Positions 9,125 to 19,471 are shown, counted from the first letter of the stretch. The stretch: 64,000 nt of DNA from Mediterranea massiliensis (GCA_015060695.1 SUYA01000003.1:124001-188000), one strand, 5' to 3'. A program made the numbers and translations. The notes: generated by a model not told the origin, from the letters alone.

Positions 9125-10777
9125 TTAAATAATGGTAATTCCTTGTTCTTCGCAAAGTTTCAAACCAAGATCTTTCAGTTTGAACTTCTGAATCTTGCCG
9201 CTACCCGTCATGGGGAACTCTTTGATGAAGAAAATGTACTTTGGAATTTTATAGCGAGCAATTTTTCCCATGCAGAATTCGCGAACGTCAGATTCGTGCA
9301 TATCTACCCCTTCGTGCAAGATGATGAATGCACCTACGGCTTCGCCATACTTCTTTGATGGGATACCGGCTACTTGAACGTCTTTTACACCCTCCAATTT
9401 GTAGAGGAATTCTTCTATTTCGCGCGGATAGATGTTCTCGCCTCCTCGGATAATCATATCTTTGATACGACCGGTGATGCGGTAGTTACCGTTTTCATCT
9501 TTGATGCCTAAGTCGCCAGAGTGCAAGAAACCATTCTTGTCAATTACTTCGGCGGTGGCTTGCGGATTCTTATAATAACCTTTCATGGTGTTGTAACCAC
9601 GATTACACATCTCACCTTGAACGCCAACGGGACACTCTTCACCTGTTTCGGGGTCGATAACTTTTACTTCAGTAAACTCGAAGTCGCGTCCCACGGTAGT
9701 GCAACGCACCTCGAAGGGGTCGTCCACACGGGTATGTGTCATGCCTGGCGATGCTTCGGTAAGACCATACACACTGGTTACCTTCATGAACATCTTCTCT
9801 TCTACCTGACGCATCAGTTCGATTGGGCAGAGGGCACCTGCCATGATGCCTACACGTAGGCTCGACATATCGAACATATCGAACATGGGATGATTCAACT
9901 CGGCAATGAACATGGTGGGTACACCATAAACCGACGTACAGCGTTCCTTGTGGATAGAGGCCAAAACAACCAATGGGTCAAAACGTTCTACCATTACTTC
10001 TGTACAACCATGTGTCAAACAGTTCATAGTGGCTAATACCACACCGAAGCAGTGGAACAAGGGCACGCAGACGCAAAGTTTATCATCTTGTGTGAACTTC
10101 ATATGTTCGCCCGTAAGGAAACCATTGTTAGCAATGTTGTAGTGGGTAAGCATTACGCCCTTAGGGAAACCTGTAGTGCCGGAAGTGTATTGCATGTTCA
10201 CTACATCGTAGCAAGACACCTGACTTTTTAATTCCTGAAGACGATTATCGCTGATGTTATGTCCCAATAGCAGTATCTCGTTGGTAGTGTACATACCTCG
10301 AAACTTTTCCTGTCCCATGTACACCACATTCTTCATACGAGGAAATCGTTCACTTTTCAAGTGACCGCGTTGGCAAGTACGCAATTCTGGTAACATGGTA
10401 TAGGTCATCTGCACAAAATCGCTATCTTTCTCGCCATTAACGATACACAAGGTATGCATATCCGAGTTTTCGCACAGATATTCTAATTCCGATTGTTTGT
10501 AGTTGGTATTTACGGTTACGGCCACTGCACCTAATTTAGCGCAAGCATAAAGAATGGTGAGCCAGTCGGGTACGTTAGCAGCCCACAAGCCTACATGGGT
10601 ACCACGTTCTACACCGATGGCAGCCAAGCCCTTGGCCATGTCATCTACCCGCTCGTTGAATTGCTTCCAAGTAAAGCGCAGATTACGATCGGAATAGACA
10701 ATATACTCTTTGTTGGGTGTGGTCTCGGCCCAATGCTCAAGCCACTGTCCCAATGTCCTTTCTGATAGTGATAGCAT
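9125..10777 (-). CDS. AMP-binding acyl-CoA ligase (FadD-like)
   Basis: The 550-residue enzyme carries the adenylate-forming motifs in order: [16 protein letters not shown] (phosphate loop), [43 protein letters not shown] hinge and the C-terminal [10 protein letters not shown] with its catalytic lysine. It should activate a carboxylic acid, probably a medium or long fatty acid, to its CoA thioester; the chain length cannot be read from sequence. It starts 3 bases after an HTH-cupin regulator, forming a two-gene unit. A similar pair sits at 60.4-62.6 kb. Confidence 0.9.
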   Translation of the reverse strand: MLSLSERTLGQWLEHWAETTPNKEYIVYSDRNLRFTWKQFNERVDDMAKGLAAIGVERGTHVGLWAANVPDWLTILYACAKLGAVAVTVNTNYKQSELEYLCENSDMHTLCIVNGEKDSDFVQMTYTMLPELRTCQRGHLKSERFPRMKNVVYMGQEKFRGMYTTNEILLLGHNISDNRLQELKSQVSCYDVVNMQYTSGTTGFPKGVMLTHYNIANNGFLTGEHMKFTQDDKLCVCVPLFHCFGVVLATMNCLTHGCTEVMVERFDPLVVLASIHKERCTSVYGVPTMFIAELNHPMFDMFDMSSLRVGIMAGALCPIELMRQVEEKMFMKVTSVYGLTEASPGMTHTRVDDPFEVRCTTVGRDFEFTEVKVIDPETGEECPVGVQGEMCNRGYNTMKGYYKNPQATAEVIDKNGFLHSGDLGIKDENGNYRITGRIKDMIIRGGENIYPREIEEFLYKLEGVKDVQVAGIPSKKYGEAVGAFIILHEGVDMHESDVREFCMGKIARYKIPKYIFFIKEFPMTGSGKIQKFKLKDLGLKLCEEQGITII

Positions 10778-10780
10778 ATA

Positions 10781-11362
10781 TTAAATAGGTGTATAAACGA
10801 CGGCTAAGATTTTTGCAGCCTGACCTTGATAAGCATGTACATGGTGGGGTACAATTGAATCGTAATAGATGCTGTCGCCCTCATTTAGCAGATAGGTGTT
10901 CTGGCCGTAGCTGATTTCCATTGTTCCTTCCATTACAAAGATGAATTCTTCGCCTTCGTGAGAAGATAGCACAAAGTCTATATTGTCCGTCATTGGGTTT
11001 ACATCAATGATGAATGGTTCCATGTGGCGGTCGCTTTTGGGACCTGCTAAAGCATGGTATTCCATGTGTTTCCGACTCTGGATGGCGTTGTTTGAGAAAC
11101 TGATGGTGTTGTCTGCAGAGTCTATCTTGCGGCATACAACAGGGCCATTCTCTACTTGGTCATCGAGGAATGTTCCTAAACGTACACCCAATACACGTGC
11201 TATCTTGATGAGAGGTGCCAACGAAGGCAAGTCAATATTGCTCTCAATGCGCTCTACTTGTTCGATAGCCAAGCCCGAACGTTCAGCCAACTCCTCTAAA
11301 CTAATAGATTGGCTTTCACGAAGCGACTTAATCTTTTCTCCTACAATTTTGCTGGTATCCAT
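10781..11362 (-). CDS. HTH (XRE)-cupin transcriptional regulator
   Basis: The 193-residue protein has an N-terminal Cro/C1-type helix-turn-helix (about 8-62, IKSLRESQSISLEELAERSG) and a C-terminal cupin_2 domain (about 110-190, EEFIFVMEGTMEISYG then LNEGDSIYYDSIVPHHVHA). Such regulators usually sense a small ligand in the cupin and control the neighbouring genes. It is transcribed with the acyl-CoA ligase downstream, so an acyl or acid ligand is a reasonable guess. A typical promoter lies at 11398-11428. Confidence 0.92.
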   Translation of the reverse strand: MDTSKIVGEKIKSLRESQSISLEELAERSGLAIEQVERIESNIDLPSLAPLIKIARVLGVRLGTFLDDQVENGPVVCRKIDSADNTISFSNNAIQSRKHMEYHALAGPKSDRHMEPFIIDVNPMTDNIDFVLSSHEGEEFIFVMEGTMEISYGQNTYLLNEGDSIYYDSIVPHHVHAYQGQAAKILAVVYTPI

Positions 11363-11397
11363 ATGGTAATGTTTTATTAATTTAATATTAAGAGGCG

Positions 11398-11428
11398 CAA
11401 AAGTAGAACAAATTTCTTTTTTTTCAAA
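11398..11428 (-). promoter_or_regulatory. Bacteroides-type promoter for the HTH-cupin/ligase pair
   Basis: On the minus strand TTTG (11428-11425), 19 bases and TACTTTTG (11405-11398) form an excellent match. The -33 box is inside an imperfect hairpin (11407-11420 with 11426-11438) that begins at the stop codon of ribF, so promoter and possible ribF terminator overlap. Confidence 0.7.
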
Positions 11429-11436
11429 AGAAATTG

Positions 11437-12357
11437 TTACAAAATTCTATTTTTGAGCAATGCTTTAACTTCTTCTTTGTCTTTACTGAGTTGTGTTACT
11501 AACTCATTTATAGAATCAAAAGAAAGTATATTGCGAGTGTGCGCAATAAATGCCACCTCGATAGGTTCATTGTAAATGTCCTTTTGGAAGTCGAATATAT
11601 GTACTTCAATGCTTCGATTATCCCCATTTTTAAAGGTAGGGCGACGTCCGATGCTTAACATACCTCCATAGTTTTCTCTTTCAATAGTTACTTGTACGGC
11701 ATAGACCCCATCGGCAGGGATTAGTTTGTCATTTTCTGTCACTTGTAAGTTGGCTGTTGGATAACCTATCTCTCTCCCATTGCGGTAACCGCCTACTACA
11801 ATGCCGTGAAGTCGGTAAGTGTATCCCAACAATATGTTGGCTTTACTAACGTTCCCATTGTATAATAAACGGCGGATAGCCGAAGAGCTAACTTCAATTT
11901 CGGAATATACCTCTGCCGGCAATATCTCTATATCTAATTCTTTGCCATACCGTACATAATCGTGGAAACCTTCACTGCGATTGTGTCCGAAACGATGATC
12001 GTATCCGATAACTAATACCCTTACATTATAATCTTGGCGCAACACTTCCATGAATTGGCGTGCCGAAAAACGGGAAAGTTCGGGAGTAAAAGCCAATAAA
12101 AAGACGTGATGGACTCCTGTTTCTTTTAGTAGTCGTTGCTTTTCTTCACAACTTGTCAATAGTTCGGGAGTGAACTCTGATTGCATTACTTTTCTGGGGT
12201 GTTGAGAAAATGTAATGACTGCGGTGTCCATGGAGCGAGAAGCGGCTATTTCGGAGACCTGTTTTATTAAGTAACGATGTCCCCGATGTACTCCATCAAA
12301 GAAACCTATAGTTGCTACGATGGCTTGCTTATTCGAATAAATGGCTCCAGTCTTCAT
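11437..12357 (-). CDS. ribF: Bifunctional riboflavin kinase/FAD synthetase
   Basis: The start at 12357 (MKTGAIYSNKQAIVATIGFFDGVHRGH) gives 306 residues, the usual RibF length; a frame extension to 12426 would add 23 residues of no family resemblance. The N-terminal nucleotidyltransferase carries GFFDGVHRGH and VLVIGYDHRFGHNRSEG, and the C-terminal flavokinase domain carries GYRNGREIGYPTANL. It makes FMN then FAD from riboflavin. The chosen start lies 29 bases inside the end of the HAD gene, so the two are translationally linked. Confidence 0.93.
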   Translation of the reverse strand: MKTGAIYSNKQAIVATIGFFDGVHRGHRYLIKQVSEIAASRSMDTAVITFSQHPRKVMQSEFTPELLTSCEEKQRLLKETGVHHVFLLAFTPELSRFSARQFMEVLRQDYNVRVLVIGYDHRFGHNRSEGFHDYVRYGKELDIEILPAEVYSEIEVSSSAIRRLLYNGNVSKANILLGYTYRLHGIVVGGYRNGREIGYPTANLQVTENDKLIPADGVYAVQVTIERENYGGMLSIGRRPTFKNGDNRSIEVHIFDFQKDIYNEPIEVAFIAHTRNILSFDSINELVTQLSKDKEEVKALLKNRIL

Positions 12358-12943
12358 TGTCTTGGGGTGAATATGTGGTGATGCCCAGCGATTCTGCGGT
12401 GAGGCAGTTTTGGACTGAGTCGTCAATTAAAAAAGTTTCGGTAGGTAAAATGCCGGTATCTTCTAAGAGTGTAGTATAGATTTCTTTTTCTGGCTTGACC
12501 ATTTTCATTTTGTAGGAAAGGAAAATTTTATCGAAATAATCTTCGGCTTTATATCCTTTGTATGGAAAGAGGTGCTGGCATGACCATTCCCAATGCATTT
12601 CGTTAGTGTTACTCAGTAGGTAGAGATTATATTTTTTGCGAAGTTTTATTAATAATTCTAGTTTATAAGTTGGTATGTTTATTAAAAAACTATTCCAAGC
12701 ATTGTCAATCTCTTGGTCGGTCAAGGGCTTGTCTGTTAAACGGCGGATGTGTTGGCGAAATTCATTAGTGTCAATCGTTCCTTTTTCATACTCAAAGAAG
12801 AAATCAGACTTGTGGCTAAGCCCAATGGATTGTTCAATATCGGCTATTCCCAATTGTTTGAATTGCTTGATACATTGTGCATAATCAAGCCCAACCAGCA
12901 CAATACCAAAATCGATGATTAAATGTTTGATATGTTTCTCCAT
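12329..12943 (-). CDS. HAD-superfamily hydrolase (YihX-like)
   Basis: The 204-residue protein has the HAD motifs in order: IIDFGIVLVG with the nucleophile Asp11 (a glycine stands where many HADs have the second aspartate, as in other YihX-like proteins), LLSNTNEMHW (motif II), KMVKPEKEIY (motif III lysine) and FLIDDSVQNC (motif IV). The substrate is probably a sugar phosphate or nucleotide but is unknown. It lies between the calcium ATPase (11-base gap) and ribF in one transcription unit; a role in FMN dephosphorylation is possible but only suggested by position. Confidence 0.85.
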   Translation of the reverse strand: MEKHIKHLIIDFGIVLVGLDYAQCIKQFKQLGIADIEQSIGLSHKSDFFFEYEKGTIDTNEFRQHIRRLTDKPLTDQEIDNAWNSFLINIPTYKLELLIKLRKKYNLYLLSNTNEMHWEWSCQHLFPYKGYKAEDYFDKIFLSYKMKMVKPEKEIYTTLLEDTGILPTETFLIDDSVQNCLTAESLGITTYSPQDNEDWSHLFE

Positions 12944-12954
12944 ATTTTATGTCG

Positions 12955-15630
12955 TTATTTGTTTTTTATCCGTTTCATCCAACGAATAAATTCTCCTATC
13001 CACAATACTACCGAAGTAGAGAGTATGATGCTTGCCCATTCTTTCCAGGAAAGTGGATCGGTTCGGAAAACATCACCTCCAAATTCTACAATTAGGTATT
13101 GCCCTATTAATATGGCTAATGCAATTATCTCCATACCGTATGATTTGGATATACCTTTAAATGTTGACTCATTGGTCCCGAAGACGCGAACATTAAACAG
13201 ATTCCAAAATTGTAGCATGACAAAGATTGTAAAGAATTTCGTTAATTCGTGTGTGGTAAGTATGTCTTCTTTATTTTCGTATATGACCAATAATGTCATC
13301 AAAATACAAGTGAAAGCTAACCCTACACCAAATATCATATTTGCCATGTCATGTGAAATGATGAAATCATTGCTTTTACGTGGCTTTTCTAACATCACAC
13401 TTTCACTAGGAGGGATGGATGCCAATGCTAATGCGGCAAAGGTATCCATAATAAGATTTACCCACAACATTTGAGTAACGGTGAGAGGCAATTCGGTACC
13501 AATTATGGACCCTAACAAGACGATGGCTAATGCTACAAAATTGATGGTCAATTGGAAAACAATGAAGCGTTGTATGTTTTTATATAAAGAGCGTCCCCAC
13601 ATGACAGCTGTACCTATGCTGTTAAATGAGTCATCTAACAATGTGATGTCACTTGCTTCTTTAGCAACGGAAGTTCCTGAACCCATAGAAAGGCCTACTT
13701 GAGCATGATTCAATGCAGGAGCATCGTTGGTACCGTCACCAGTTACAGCAACAACAGCACCTTTTTGTTGCAATAATTGCACTAACCGTTGCTTGTCAGT
13801 GGGGCGAGCTCGCGACATGATTTTTAAATCCATGACTCGCTCTAAAGCTTCTTCGTCTTTTAATTCTGCAAAAGCGTTACCCGTAATACGGTTATAATCT
13901 GTATCGTCTGCAGTCCAAAGGCCAATTTGTTTTGCTATTTCTGTCGCTGTTCCTGGTGTGTCACCCGTTACAATTTTGACATTAATGCCTGCCGATTGAC
14001 ATTTAGAAACGGCTTTAGGAACATCCGAGCGTATAGGGTCGCTGATGGCCACAATGCCAAGAAAAGTAAGTCCTTCCAGATTTTGTAAATCAAGCTTTTC
14101 ATTTTCGGCTAATATCTTATAGGCAAATCCTAAAGTGCGCATAGCCATGTTTTGATATTCTAATAATTGATTGTCAACTTGATTTTTGTAATCAATGGTT
14201 TTCAGTTGCTTGTCTTTAGTTGCAACATAACTACATTTTTCATACACAATTTCAGGAGCACCTTTTACATAAACTACTTTTTCCTTTAAAAGAGGTGATT
14301 CTATTAATGTAGCCATGTATTTACGTTCGGTCGAGAAGGTTAATTGTTCAATGATATGAGCCTCTTCGCGCAGTGGTAAATAATTTATGTGTTGTTCATG
14401 AAGCCATAGTAGTAACGCTACTTCAGTAGGGTTACCCATCCCTTTCTGTTTTTCTATTCCTTCTTGCGTTTCAAGAAATGCTGTAGAATTCACACTGATA
14501 CCTTCTTTTATAAGGAGGCTAAATGTATCTGTTCCTAATTCTTGTTCTTCTTTTAAAGGATAGAATCGGGATTGATGTACTTGCATCAGATTCTGCGTCA
14601 ATGTTCCGGTTTTGTCTGTACAAATTACAGTGATGGCTCCCATGGTTTCACAAGCGTGCATCTTGCGTACCAAATTGTTAGTGTTTAGCATACGGCGCAT
14701 ATTCAAGGCCAAGCTAAGAGTGACACTCATTGGCAATCCTTCGGGGACTGCAACAACAATGAGAGTAACAGCCATCATGAAATATTGTAATGTGGATTTT
14801 AACGCCGGTAACCAATCGTTAAATGTTTGGAAGGAGGTAAAATCATAGTGGAGCAATACATCTTTTATAAAGAAGATGGTAAAAGCAATACCTGCTACAC
14901 TGAAACCAATTTTTTCGATTAGTTTTGCCAATCTATTTAATTGGATGTTTAGTGGGGTCGGTTCTGTTCCTTGTTCACTACTTTGGTGGGCTACTTTACC
15001 TATTTCGGTAGCATCACCTACATGCTTAACCTGCATTATGCCATGGCCATCCACTACAGTAGTGCCACGCAATACCCAATTACTGGCATATGTGGCCTCT
15101 TTGTTGAAGTAGGCTTCGTTGGTTGTTTTGCTAACAACAGGTTCACCGGTTAAATTTGATTCATTTATTTGTAGGGATATGGCTTCAATAAGTTCACCAT
15201 CGGCTGGGATTTCCTCACCCGTTTCTAATATAACAATATCGTCCACCACTACATCTTTTCGGGGAATTTCAGTTACATTGCCATTGCGGATGACTTTGAC
15301 TAACGTATCTTCGTTTACCGCATTGAGCAAATCGAATTTTTTTCCTGCATCGTATTCGAAATAAAAGCCTATGCCAGTAGCCAATAGGATTGCAATGATA
15401 ATGCCAACAGTTTCTGCATATTCATTTTCTATGATAGAGATGGCCATTGAAAGAGATGCTGCTACTAAAAGAATGCGGATGACCGGATCTTCAAATTTTT
15501 CCAAATATAGTTTCCATATGGATGGGCGTTTAGGAGGGGTCAGCAAATTGCTGCCATATTTCGAGCGGTTTATTAATACTTCCTCGTCGTTTAAGCCGGC
15601 TTGATAGTGCTGTTTAGATGCTTTTGCCAT
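12955..15630 (-). CDS. Calcium-transporting P-type ATPase (PMCA type)
   Basis: The 891-residue protein has all P-type ATPase marks: LTGEPV (actuator), VAVPEGLPMSVTLSLALN in membrane helix 4, the phosphorylation site CDKTGTLTQN, KGAPE nucleotide-binding segment, TGDGTNDAPAL and the C-terminal six-helix bundle. The PEGL signature in helix 4 indicates calcium export of the PMCA/SERCA type rather than heavy metal transport. The N terminus AKASKQHYQAGLNDEEVLINRSKYG is the cation ATPase N domain. First gene of the unit with the HAD hydrolase and ribF. Confidence 0.92.
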   Translation of the reverse strand: MAKASKQHYQAGLNDEEVLINRSKYGSNLLTPPKRPSIWKLYLEKFEDPVIRILLVAASLSMAISIIENEYAETVGIIIAILLATGIGFYFEYDAGKKFDLLNAVNEDTLVKVIRNGNVTEIPRKDVVVDDIVILETGEEIPADGELIEAISLQINESNLTGEPVVSKTTNEAYFNKEATYASNWVLRGTTVVDGHGIMQVKHVGDATEIGKVAHQSSEQGTEPTPLNIQLNRLAKLIEKIGFSVAGIAFTIFFIKDVLLHYDFTSFQTFNDWLPALKSTLQYFMMAVTLIVVAVPEGLPMSVTLSLALNMRRMLNTNNLVRKMHACETMGAITVICTDKTGTLTQNLMQVHQSRFYPLKEEQELGTDTFSLLIKEGISVNSTAFLETQEGIEKQKGMGNPTEVALLLWLHEQHINYLPLREEAHIIEQLTFSTERKYMATLIESPLLKEKVVYVKGAPEIVYEKCSYVATKDKQLKTIDYKNQVDNQLLEYQNMAMRTLGFAYKILAENEKLDLQNLEGLTFLGIVAISDPIRSDVPKAVSKCQSAGINVKIVTGDTPGTATEIAKQIGLWTADDTDYNRITGNAFAELKDEEALERVMDLKIMSRARPTDKQRLVQLLQQKGAVVAVTGDGTNDAPALNHAQVGLSMGSGTSVAKEASDITLLDDSFNSIGTAVMWGRSLYKNIQRFIVFQLTINFVALAIVLLGSIIGTELPLTVTQMLWVNLIMDTFAALALASIPPSESVMLEKPRKSNDFIISHDMANMIFGVGLAFTCILMTLLVIYENKEDILTTHELTKFFTIFVMLQFWNLFNVRVFGTNESTFKGISKSYGMEIIALAILIGQYLIVEFGGDVFRTDPLSWKEWASIILSTSVVLWIGEFIRWMKRIKNK

Positions 15631-15668
15631 GATAGTTCTTATGTTGTCTGTTTTTTTATTAGAGAATG

Positions 15669-15676
15669 CAAAAATA
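15669..15676 (-). promoter_or_regulatory. Probable -7 box for the calcium ATPase gene
   Basis: TATTTTTG on the minus strand (15676-15669), 39 bases before the start codon, matches the Bacteroides -7 pattern. The -33 region 20 bases further up reads TTCG rather than TTTG, so the site is only moderate. Confidence 0.45.
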
Positions 15677-15758
15677 GGATATTTTATTGGTTATAACGAA
15701 CTTTTGCTGACTTTTGTTGTTCTAAATTTAAGTTATACAGATTTAATAATGAATGTTT

Positions 15759-15923
15759 ATGAGGAAATACATTTGTGAACTTTGCGGATATGTATATAAT
15801 CCGATTGTAGGTGACCCGGATGGTGGGATAGAACCCGGAACTTCTTTTGAGGATATTCCAGATGATTGGGTTTGTCCTTTATGTGGGGTTGGGAAAGATG
15901 ATTTCTCATTGTACGAGGAGTAG
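15759..15923 (+). CDS. Rubredoxin
   Basis: A 54-residue protein, [20 protein letters not shown]..., with the complete rubredoxin iron site: Cys6 and Cys9 (CELCG) and Cys39 and Cys42 (CPLCG), plus the usual [14 protein letters not shown] ending. Rubredoxins carry single electrons, in anaerobes often to peroxide- or oxygen-reducing enzymes. It is a free-standing gene between the divergent calcium ATPase and the convergent Na/Pi transporter, closed by a hairpin at 15935-15970. A longer minus-strand frame over the same bases is a shadow. Confidence 0.96.
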   Translation: MRKYICELCGYVYNPIVGDPDGGIEPGTSFEDIPDDWVCPLCGVGKDDFSLYEE

Positions 15924-15934
15924 TGAGTAAAATG

Positions 15935-15970
15935 AATAAGACATGGATCCGAAAAAATCCATGTCTTATT
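15935..15970. terminator. Bidirectional terminator after rubredoxin
   Basis: A perfect 14-bp stem (AATAAGACATGGAT at 15935-15948, ATCCATGTCTTATT at 15957-15970) separates the convergent rubredoxin and Na/Pi cotransporter genes. Confidence 0.85.
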
Positions 15971-15992
15971 ATTAGTATATTCAAAAAGAAAC

Positions 15993-17696
15993 TTATGCTG
16001 TTTTCTTTTCTTTCATATCGCTACTTGCTTCAACTACATTGACAACATAATCACCTAATTTTTCACATTCGGCTATAATATCCATATAATATACTCCCAT
16101 CTGATAATCGTATTCCTTGTTGTTTACATCCAAGATGTTTTGATTCTTCAGTTGGTTGCGGTAGTTGTTTATTTCATTTTCGAGATTGAATGATTTGTTG
16201 GCATCTACATCGCGATTTTCATGCTCAGAGTGGTCAATGACTACAATCATTTGTTTTAATGTTTGATCTACCAATGCCATCATGGTGTGGATGCGTTCAT
16301 ATTGCTTTTCGGTAAAGTCTTTGCTTGTCTGACGCTTACGATTAATGGTACGTGCCAAGTTATAACAACTATCACCGATACTTTCAATTTCGGTTACAGC
16401 GCGAAGCATTGCACGAATTTCCAGTTTACTTTCCGAACTGAGTCGTCCTTCAGATACTTGATTTAAGTAGTTCGCAATTTCTAATTCCATGTTATCGCTA
16501 ATACTTTCGTATTTTTCAATGCGGCTGAACAATTTGTTGAATTCATCGTCTTTTTCTGTATGGAGTAGTTGCTGTACCATGCCATACATGCGGTGAGTGC
16601 GTTCGGCAAAAAGATGGATTTCTTTCTTGGCTTGCAAGATTGAAAGTTCTGCGGTTGAGAGTAAACCACCAGAAATGAAGCGTAAACGATATTCTTCATC
16701 CTGTTCTTTGGAAGGATAAATCATGCAAACTGTACGCTCAATCAGCTTCACAAACCAAATCAAAAGACATACATTGCAAATATTAAAGGCGGTATGGAAG
16801 GCAGATAGCTTGAACGGTACGGCTACAGAGGTTTCGGTAACGCCCATTATATTTTCTACAAACCATGATACTCCGCTTGTTACAAATGGGAAAAGACAAA
16901 GTACCCAAATTACACCAAAAATATTGAATACCAAGTGGGCAAGAGCGGCTCGACGAGCTTGTGTGTTACCTGTTAATGCAGCTAAGTTGGCGGTGATGGT
17001 TGTACCGATGTTTTCACCCAATACTAAGGCAGCACCAAGTTCAAAACTTATCCAACCGTTGGCACACATAATTAGGGTAATGGCCATAGTGGCGGCCGAG
17101 GCTTGTACTATCATGGTAAGGATTGTACCAATTAGTACGAAAAGCAAGATTGATAAATAGCCCATATCGGCCCAGTTCTGTACAAAAGCAAGCATTTCCG
17201 GATTCTGTTGCAAGTCGGGAGCATTTGCTTTCAGATAGGAAAGCCCCATGAATAGAAATGAGAACCCGAAAATAAATTCGCCGGCAGACTTACGACTGCT
17301 TTTTTGAGAGAACAATAACGGAAGTCCAAAGAAAAGTAGCGGAATGGCAAAGGCTGCAATATCTACTTTAAAGCCCAATGCCGAAATAATCCAAGCGGTA
17401 ACTGTAGTACCGATGTTTGCACCCATAATGACCCCAATAGATTGGGAAAGGGTTAATAATCCTGCATTTACAAAACTTACAACCATTACGGTAGTGGCCG
17501 AGGAAGATTGGATTAATGCAGTAATTAGCATACCGGTAATGACGCCCATTACTCGGTTGGTTGTCATGGCTGTCAGAATACGACGAAGTCGGTCGCCGGC
17601 AAATTTCTGAAGTCCTTCACTCATAATTTTCATTCCATAGAGGAATAGGGCTAACGAGCCGAGTAGTTTTAAAAAATCATAAAAAGAATATTCCAT
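15993..17696 (-). CDS. Na/Pi cotransporter family protein with PhoU-like tail
   Basis: The 567-residue protein has two internally repeated sodium/phosphate cotransporter modules with the QSSSATTVMVVSFVNAG motif (about 63-79) and the matching QASAATMAITLIMC motif (about 199-212), then a cytoplasmic C-terminal part (about 340-560) of PhoU-like helices (ESIGDSCYNLARTINRK). It should move phosphate with sodium, or sense phosphate; direction is not certain for this family. Single gene, ending at the shared terminator with rubredoxin. Confidence 0.9.
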   Translation of the reverse strand: MEYSFYDFLKLLGSLALFLYGMKIMSEGLQKFAGDRLRRILTAMTTNRVMGVITGMLITALIQSSSATTVMVVSFVNAGLLTLSQSIGVIMGANIGTTVTAWIISALGFKVDIAAFAIPLLFFGLPLLFSQKSSRKSAGEFIFGFSFLFMGLSYLKANAPDLQQNPEMLAFVQNWADMGYLSILLFVLIGTILTMIVQASAATMAITLIMCANGWISFELGAALVLGENIGTTITANLAALTGNTQARRAALAHLVFNIFGVIWVLCLFPFVTSGVSWFVENIMGVTETSVAVPFKLSAFHTAFNICNVCLLIWFVKLIERTVCMIYPSKEQDEEYRLRFISGGLLSTAELSILQAKKEIHLFAERTHRMYGMVQQLLHTEKDDEFNKLFSRIEKYESISDNMELEIANYLNQVSEGRLSSESKLEIRAMLRAVTEIESIGDSCYNLARTINRKRQTSKDFTEKQYERIHTMMALVDQTLKQMIVVIDHSEHENRDVDANKSFNLENEINNYRNQLKNQNILDVNNKEYDYQMGVYYMDIIAECEKLGDYVVNVVEASSDMKEKKTA

Positions 17697-17779
17697 CCTT
17701 TAGTTATTTAAATTTTGATTGTTATGTCGTTGTAAAATACCTACCTTTAGCGGGGAAAACCGTTAAAAATAGATGAATT

Positions 17780-19438
17780 ATGAAACATATGTTACAAATC
17801 TGTTGCAAAAATAATAATATTTCTAAAAAGTTCCCTATTGGAAGCACACTTTTGGAAATTTATCGTGATTTTAATCTTGATTTTCCTTATCAATTGGTTA
17901 GTGCAAGGGTAAACAATAAGAGTGAATGGTTGAATTTTCAGGTCTATTCTGATAAGGACGTGGAGTTTTTAGATGTCCGTAATTCTTCGGGAATGAGGAC
18001 TTATGTCCGAAGTCTTTGTTTTGTACTTTACAAGGCGATTAAAGAAATTTACCCTAAAGGAAAATTTCATTTGGAGCATCCGGTGTCGAATGGCTATTTT
18101 TGTGACTTGCAATTAGGGAGGCCTATTGTATTAGAAGATGTGACACTTATCAAGAAAAAGATGCAGGAAATCATCGCGCAAGATATTCCGTTTCAACGAG
18201 TAGAGTGTCATACAGATGAGGCAATAAAGATATTTTCCCAACAAGGTTTGGAGGATAAAGTGAAATTGTTAGAGAGTTCAGGCTCTTTATATACATATTA
18301 TTATAAATTAGGTGATACCTATGATTATTATTATGGGAATTTAGTACCGAGTACAGGGTATATTTATCTGTTTGATTTGGTAAAGTATTATGATGGCCTT
18401 TTACTTCGTATCCCCAGTCGAAGCAATCCTTTGGAATTGGGTGAAATTGTCAAGCAAGAAAAAATGTTTGAGGTATTTAAAGAACATTTGCAATGGATGA
18501 AAATTTTAGGAATGAGTAATGTTGGCGATTTCAATATCGCTTGTAAAAAAGGGCATGCTACTAGCCTTATAAAAGTAGCTGAAGCTCTGCAAGAGAAGAA
18601 AATAGCCCGTATTGCCGATGAAATTGCTGCTCGAGGCTCAAAATTAGTACTTGTTTCTGGCCCTTCTTCTTCAGGAAAAACAACTTTCAGTAAAAGGCTC
18701 AGCATTCAGTTGATGACCAATGGACTGTTACCTTTCCCAATAGCTTTAGATAATTATTTTGTCAATCGTGAAGATACCCCACGTGATGTCAATGGTGAAT
18801 ATGATTATGAATCTATTCATGCACTTGATTTAAAACAATTTGAAGAGGATTTACAAGCGTTGTTGCGAGGCGAAGAAGTATCACTTCCTACATTTAATTT
18901 TACTACAGGAAAACGTGAGTACCGAGGCGAAAAATTGTGTCTTGATGAACATATGGTGTTGATTTTGGAAGGTATCCATGCTTTAAATCCTAAATTAACG
19001 CCACAAATTCCTAAAGAGCAGAAGTATAAAATATATGTTTCTGCTTTAACTGCTATTTCGCTTGATAATCATAACTGGATTCCTACTACCGACAATCGTT
19101 TGCTTCGTCGCATAATTCGTGACTTTAATTATCGAGGCTATTCGGCTCAAGAAACCATTTCACGTTGGCCCAGTGTGCGTGCCGGTGAAGACAAATGGAT
19201 TTTCCCATATCAAGAAAATGCAGATGTGATGTTCAATTCGGCTATGCTGTATGAATTGGGTGTGTTGCGTAGCTATGCCGAGCCTATACTTCATTGTGTA
19301 CCTCGTAATTGTTCAGAATATGCTGAGGCTCATCGCCTATTGAAATTCTTAAAATATTTCACCTCCGTTCCAGACAAAGAGATACCACCAACTTCTTTGT
19401 TGCGCGAATTCTTAGGAGGTAGTAGTTTCCGTTATTAA
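17780..19438 (+). CDS. Uridine-kinase-family nucleoside kinase with N-terminal TGS-like domain
   Basis: The 552-residue protein has an N-terminal part resembling the TGS and second domains of threonyl-tRNA synthetase (residues 1 to about 230, with HLEHPVSNGYFCDL) fused to a phosphoribulokinase/uridine kinase domain. Its Walker A is VSGPSSSGKTTFSKRL (about 293-308) and LILEGIHALNP is a later landmark. This fused architecture is known in Bacteroidetes and Thermotoga and is annotated as nucleoside kinase; the N-terminal domain's role is unclear. A second in-frame ATG lies three codons in (17789). Confidence 0.88.
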   Translation: MKHMLQICCKNNNISKKFPIGSTLLEIYRDFNLDFPYQLVSARVNNKSEWLNFQVYSDKDVEFLDVRNSSGMRTYVRSLCFVLYKAIKEIYPKGKFHLEHPVSNGYFCDLQLGRPIVLEDVTLIKKKMQEIIAQDIPFQRVECHTDEAIKIFSQQGLEDKVKLLESSGSLYTYYYKLGDTYDYYYGNLVPSTGYIYLFDLVKYYDGLLLRIPSRSNPLELGEIVKQEKMFEVFKEHLQWMKILGMSNVGDFNIACKKGHATSLIKVAEALQEKKIARIADEIAARGSKLVLVSGPSSSGKTTFSKRLSIQLMTNGLLPFPIALDNYFVNREDTPRDVNGEYDYESIHALDLKQFEEDLQALLRGEEVSLPTFNFTTGKREYRGEKLCLDEHMVLILEGIHALNPKLTPQIPKEQKYKIYVSALTAISLDNHNWIPTTDNRLLRRIIRDFNYRGYSAQETISRWPSVRAGEDKWIFPYQENADVMFNSAMLYELGVLRSYAEPILHCVPRNCSEYAEAHRLLKFLKYFTSVPDKEIPPTSLLREFLGGSSFRY

Positions 19439-19471
19439 TGTAATGTAAAGCTTAGAATTAAATAAAGTTTT

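Noticed and set aside
15757-15984. A 75-residue minus-strand frame over the rubredoxin gene
   Set aside because: The plus strand encodes a complete rubredoxin with all four cysteines; the opposite frame also runs through the terminator.
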